Assembly (NCBI RefSeq): GCF_015751765.1 | Contig: NZ_JADOTX010000001.1 | Location: forward strand, 5,270,001-5,334,000 | Origin: Micromonospora ureilytica | GTDB lineage: Bacteria > Actinomycetota > Actinomycetes > Mycobacteriales > Micromonosporaceae | Direction: 5' to 3' | DNA length: 64,000 nt | Part shown: positions 62,340 to 64,000 of the stretch, piece by piece | Layout of the letters: each line of letters starts with the position of its first letter | Position numbering within the stretch: the first letter of the stretch is position 1 | Program-made: the position numbers and the translations under genes | Notes under the pieces: model-generated | Told to the model about the DNA's origin: nothing | The model's input: only the letters and a program-made list of their open reading frames with translations | Database searches by the model: none

Positions 62340-62599
62340 GAGCGGGCGTCCGCGGTCTCGTCGGCCTCGACCAGGCGGACGGTGAAGTCCTCGATGACCG
62401 GGTTGGCGAGCAGTTTGTCGGCAATCTCCCGAGCGCGGTCCAGGTCCGGTTCACCGGTGAACTCGATCTCGATCCGCCTGCCGATCCGAACCGAGGCGAC
62501 GTCACCGACGCCGAGCCGGGGTAGCGCGTTTGCGACGGCCTGGCCCTGCGGATCGAGGATCTCGGGCTTGAGCATGACGTCGACGACGACGCGAGGCAC
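62336..62599 (-). CDS. purS: phosphoribosylformylglycinamidine synthase subunit PurS
   Basis: An 87-residue Pur[31 protein letters not shown], then [11 protein letters not shown] and a C-terminal [13 protein letters not shown]. It assembles PurL and PurQ into the FGAM synthase complex. GTG 62599 is chosen because AGGAG lies six bases upstream. First gene of a purS-purQ-purL-comB-like operon. Confidence 0.94.
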   Translation of the reverse strand: MPRVVVDVMLKPEILDPQGQAVANALPRLGVGDVASVRIGRRIEIEFTGEPDLDRAREIADKLLANPVIEDFTVRLVEADETADARS

Positions 62600-62956
62600 T
62601 GGGCACTCCTGACTGTGTACGCAGTTGGGTGCCGACCCACAACGGGCGAGCGCAGCCAGCGTACCTGGCAGATATCGCCGCGGACGCACGGGCCGGGTGC
62701 AGTTCAGGCAGTGATCGACATTACCGGCGCTCAGTGTGACCCGTCAGGCGCTACAGGTGGCCTCAGCAGGACATACACGGCGCAGCGGGTGGCCGAATCG
62801 TTACATTGGCAAACCTCGATCAAATCCTTGATAACGATCGCGGTGAGCCCTACTGTACATCGACGTAAGTCGATTCAAGCGCTCGCGGGAATCCCCCGCT
62901 GCCGCCCCAGCCGCACCCGGCGACCCCGGGTCCGCCCCGTCCAAGGAGTCCACCCG
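62600..62956. promoter_or_regulatory. divergent promoter region of purS and the protease gene
   Basis: This 357-base gap separates the leftward purine operon from the rightward protease. It contains an imperfect dyad GTTGGGT...ACCCACAAC (about 62624-62643) close to the purS start and an A/T-richer stretch at 62795-62870. No gene, RNA or clear PurR-type box was recognised. Confidence 0.4.
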
Positions 62957-63637
62957 ATGCGCATCCGCCCCCTGCTCGCCGTACTCAGCACCGCGCTGGT
63001 CGGCGCCCTCGGCGTCACGTCCGCCGCGTCCGCCTCCCCGCCCAGCCCACTCATCATCGGTGGCGGCACCGTCTCGTCCGCCCCCTGGGCCGCCGCGGTG
63101 CTCAGCAACGGCTCGTTCACCTGCTCCGGCAGCGTCATCGCCGCACAGTGGGTGCTCACCGCCCGGCACTGCATCAACGGCACCATGTCGGTGCGCGTCG
63201 GAAGCGTGAACCGCACCTCCGGCGGGGTCACCCGCACGGTCAGCGCCACCTACACCCGCAACGACCTCGCGCTCATGCGGCTCTCCAGCACCGTCAGCAC
63301 CTCCGCGGTGAGCCTGGCCAGCAGCAACCCGCCGATCAACTCGACGAACTCGATCTACGGCTGGGGCATGACCTGCTACAGCGGCTGCTCGGCGTCCACC
63401 GTGCTGAAGACCGCCACCGTCCGGGTGACCAGCAACAGCGCCACCGACGCGTACGGCGGCCAGGCGATCCGCACCACCCGGATCAACGGCAACGCCTGGC
63501 GCGGTGACTCCGGCGGCCCGCAGTTCTACAACGGTCAGCAGGTCGGCGTCGCCTCCACCGCCGACGGGTCGACCATCCAGAACTACGGCAGTGTTGCGTA
63601 CAACCGGGCCTGGATCACCTCGGTGGCCGGTGTCTGA
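62957..63637 (+). CDS. secreted trypsin-like serine protease (S1 family)
   Basis: A 226-residue exported protease from ATG 62957 (AAGGAG upstream). The signal peptide ends near residue 28, then IIGGGTVSS, the usual activation-site N-terminus. Catalytic triad: His71 (LTARHC), Asp103 (RNDLALMRL) and Ser185 (GDSGGP). Two Cys pairs (Cys56/Cys72 region and CYSGC) would form disulfides. No pro-domain longer than a few residues is present. A terminator follows. Confidence 0.92.
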   Translation: MRIRPLLAVLSTALVGALGVTSAASASPPSPLIIGGGTVSSAPWAAAVLSNGSFTCSGSVIAAQWVLTARHCINGTMSVRVGSVNRTSGGVTRTVSATYTRNDLALMRLSSTVSTSAVSLASSNPPINSTNSIYGWGMTCYSGCSASTVLKTATVRVTSNSATDAYGGQAIRTTRINGNAWRGDSGGPQFYNGQQVGVASTADGSTIQNYGSVAYNRAWITSVAGV

Positions 63638-63654
63638 CGGTTAGCGCCCGGCTC

Positions 63655-63700
63655 GGCGCGGATGGTCGGCCACGTGCCGGCCGTCCGCGCCGCGTCGTTT
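63655..63700 (+). terminator. terminator after the protease gene
   Basis: A 16-bp stem with two wobble pairs (GGCGCGGATGGTCGGC and GCCGGCCGTCCGCGCC) and loop CACGT is followed by GCGTCGTTTT, 17 bases after the stop. Confidence 0.8.
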
Positions 63701-63766
63701 TGCAGCATCCGATCAGGTGAACAATGCGCACGATCGGGTCGCGCCACTCCTGACAGCATCGGAAAC

Positions 63767-64000
63767 GTGCTGGTCGTGACGACAGAGCAACTGCCCGGCT
63801 ACGAGATCCGCCAGATTCTCGGTGAGGTGGTGTCATCGATGGCCAGGACGCGCAACCCGTACCGCGAGGGTGTCAAGAACCTGCGTGGTGGCGCGTACGA
63901 CCCGATGGCCCCGGACAACCTGACCCGGTGGCGCACCGACTCGGTGGCCCGCCTCGGCGAGGAAGCCCTGCGGCTCGGCGCGAACGCGGTGATCGGCATG
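63767..64000 (+). CDS. YbjQ/DUF74 family protein (C-terminus cut by window edge)
   Basis: The frame from GTG 63767 (or GTG 63776, both with GGAAA upstream) stays open to the window end. The 78 visible residues match the YbjQ pattern: VTTEQLPGYEIRQILGEVV, NPYREGVKNLRGGAYD and the terminal ALRLGANAVIGM, which in complete proteins continues into a strand. These proteins form pentameric beta-barrels of unknown function. A stop codon is not reached. Confidence 0.82.
   Translation, partial: MLVVTTEQLPGYEIRQILGEVVSSMARTRNPYREGVKNLRGGAYDPMAPDNLTRWRTDSVARLGEEALRLGANAVIGM

Overview
The window looks like chromosomal DNA of a high-GC, developing actinomycete, most likely Micromonosporaceae (Micromonospora-like; this is inference). 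Support: strong G/C at third codon positions, frequent GTG starts, bldC beside a valine dehydrogenase gene, a DUF3073 gene, an actinobacterial purS-purQ-purL cluster, a Tad pilus cluster and a B12-type light regulator beside carotenoid genes. No phage, IS element, integrase or CRISPR array was found.

Layout. 1-2327: the N-terminal part of a GH65 phosphorylase and a PAP2 phosphatase. 2440-13155: prepilin peptidase, two exported proteins and a tightly overlapping tad operon (SAF/CpaB-like, CpaE-like, TadA, TadB, TadC, Flp-like pilin, two TadE-like, TadG-like, LysM membrane protein). 13175-15015: a Rieske/DUF2231 protein and a crotonase. 15017-28208: a one-strand saccharide locus (LacI regulator, binding protein, two permeases, GH13 alpha-glucosidase, two large secreted GH87-type alpha-1,3-glucanases). 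28278-30922: flavin disulfide reductase and serine hydrolase. 30931-37446: carotenoid and light cluster (phr, crtB, crtE, crtI, idi, MerR-B12 regulator). 37523-42878: lipoprotein deacetylase, tRNA-Glu, tRNA-Asp and tRNA-Phe, then small or hypothetical genes. 43035-47780: a binding lipoprotein whose two halves are in swapped order, crotonase plus 3-hydroxyacyl-CoA dehydrogenase, a 13-residue-repeat Asp-rich protein, a methyltransferase and a PPOX/F420-type protein. 47863-50959: bldC, a conserved partner gene, vdh and a DUF3073 gene. 51099-52428: a radical SAM/SPASM enzyme with an overlapping 75-residue peptide whose C-terminus carries repeated aromatic-X-Asn motifs, a probable cyclophane RiPP pair. 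52525-62599: purine genes purM, purF, purL, purQ and purS, with an SCP-like gene, a large membrane protein with a Gly/Tyr/Gln tail and a ComB-like phosphatase between them. 62957-64000: a trypsin-like protease and a truncated YbjQ-family gene.

How the genes fit together. In the saccharide locus, secreted GH87 enzymes would cut alpha-1,3-glucan, the binding protein and permeases would import the oligosaccharides (the ATPase is not encoded here, so a shared MsiK-type subunit elsewhere is inferred), GH13 would release glucose and LacI would regulate. In the carotenoid cluster Idi, CrtE, CrtB and CrtI make a desaturated C40 carotenoid, photolyase repairs UV damage, and the B12-domain regulator probably links both to light. 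The strongest leads for something new are the RiPP pair at 51099-52428 and the permuted binding protein at 43035-44378.
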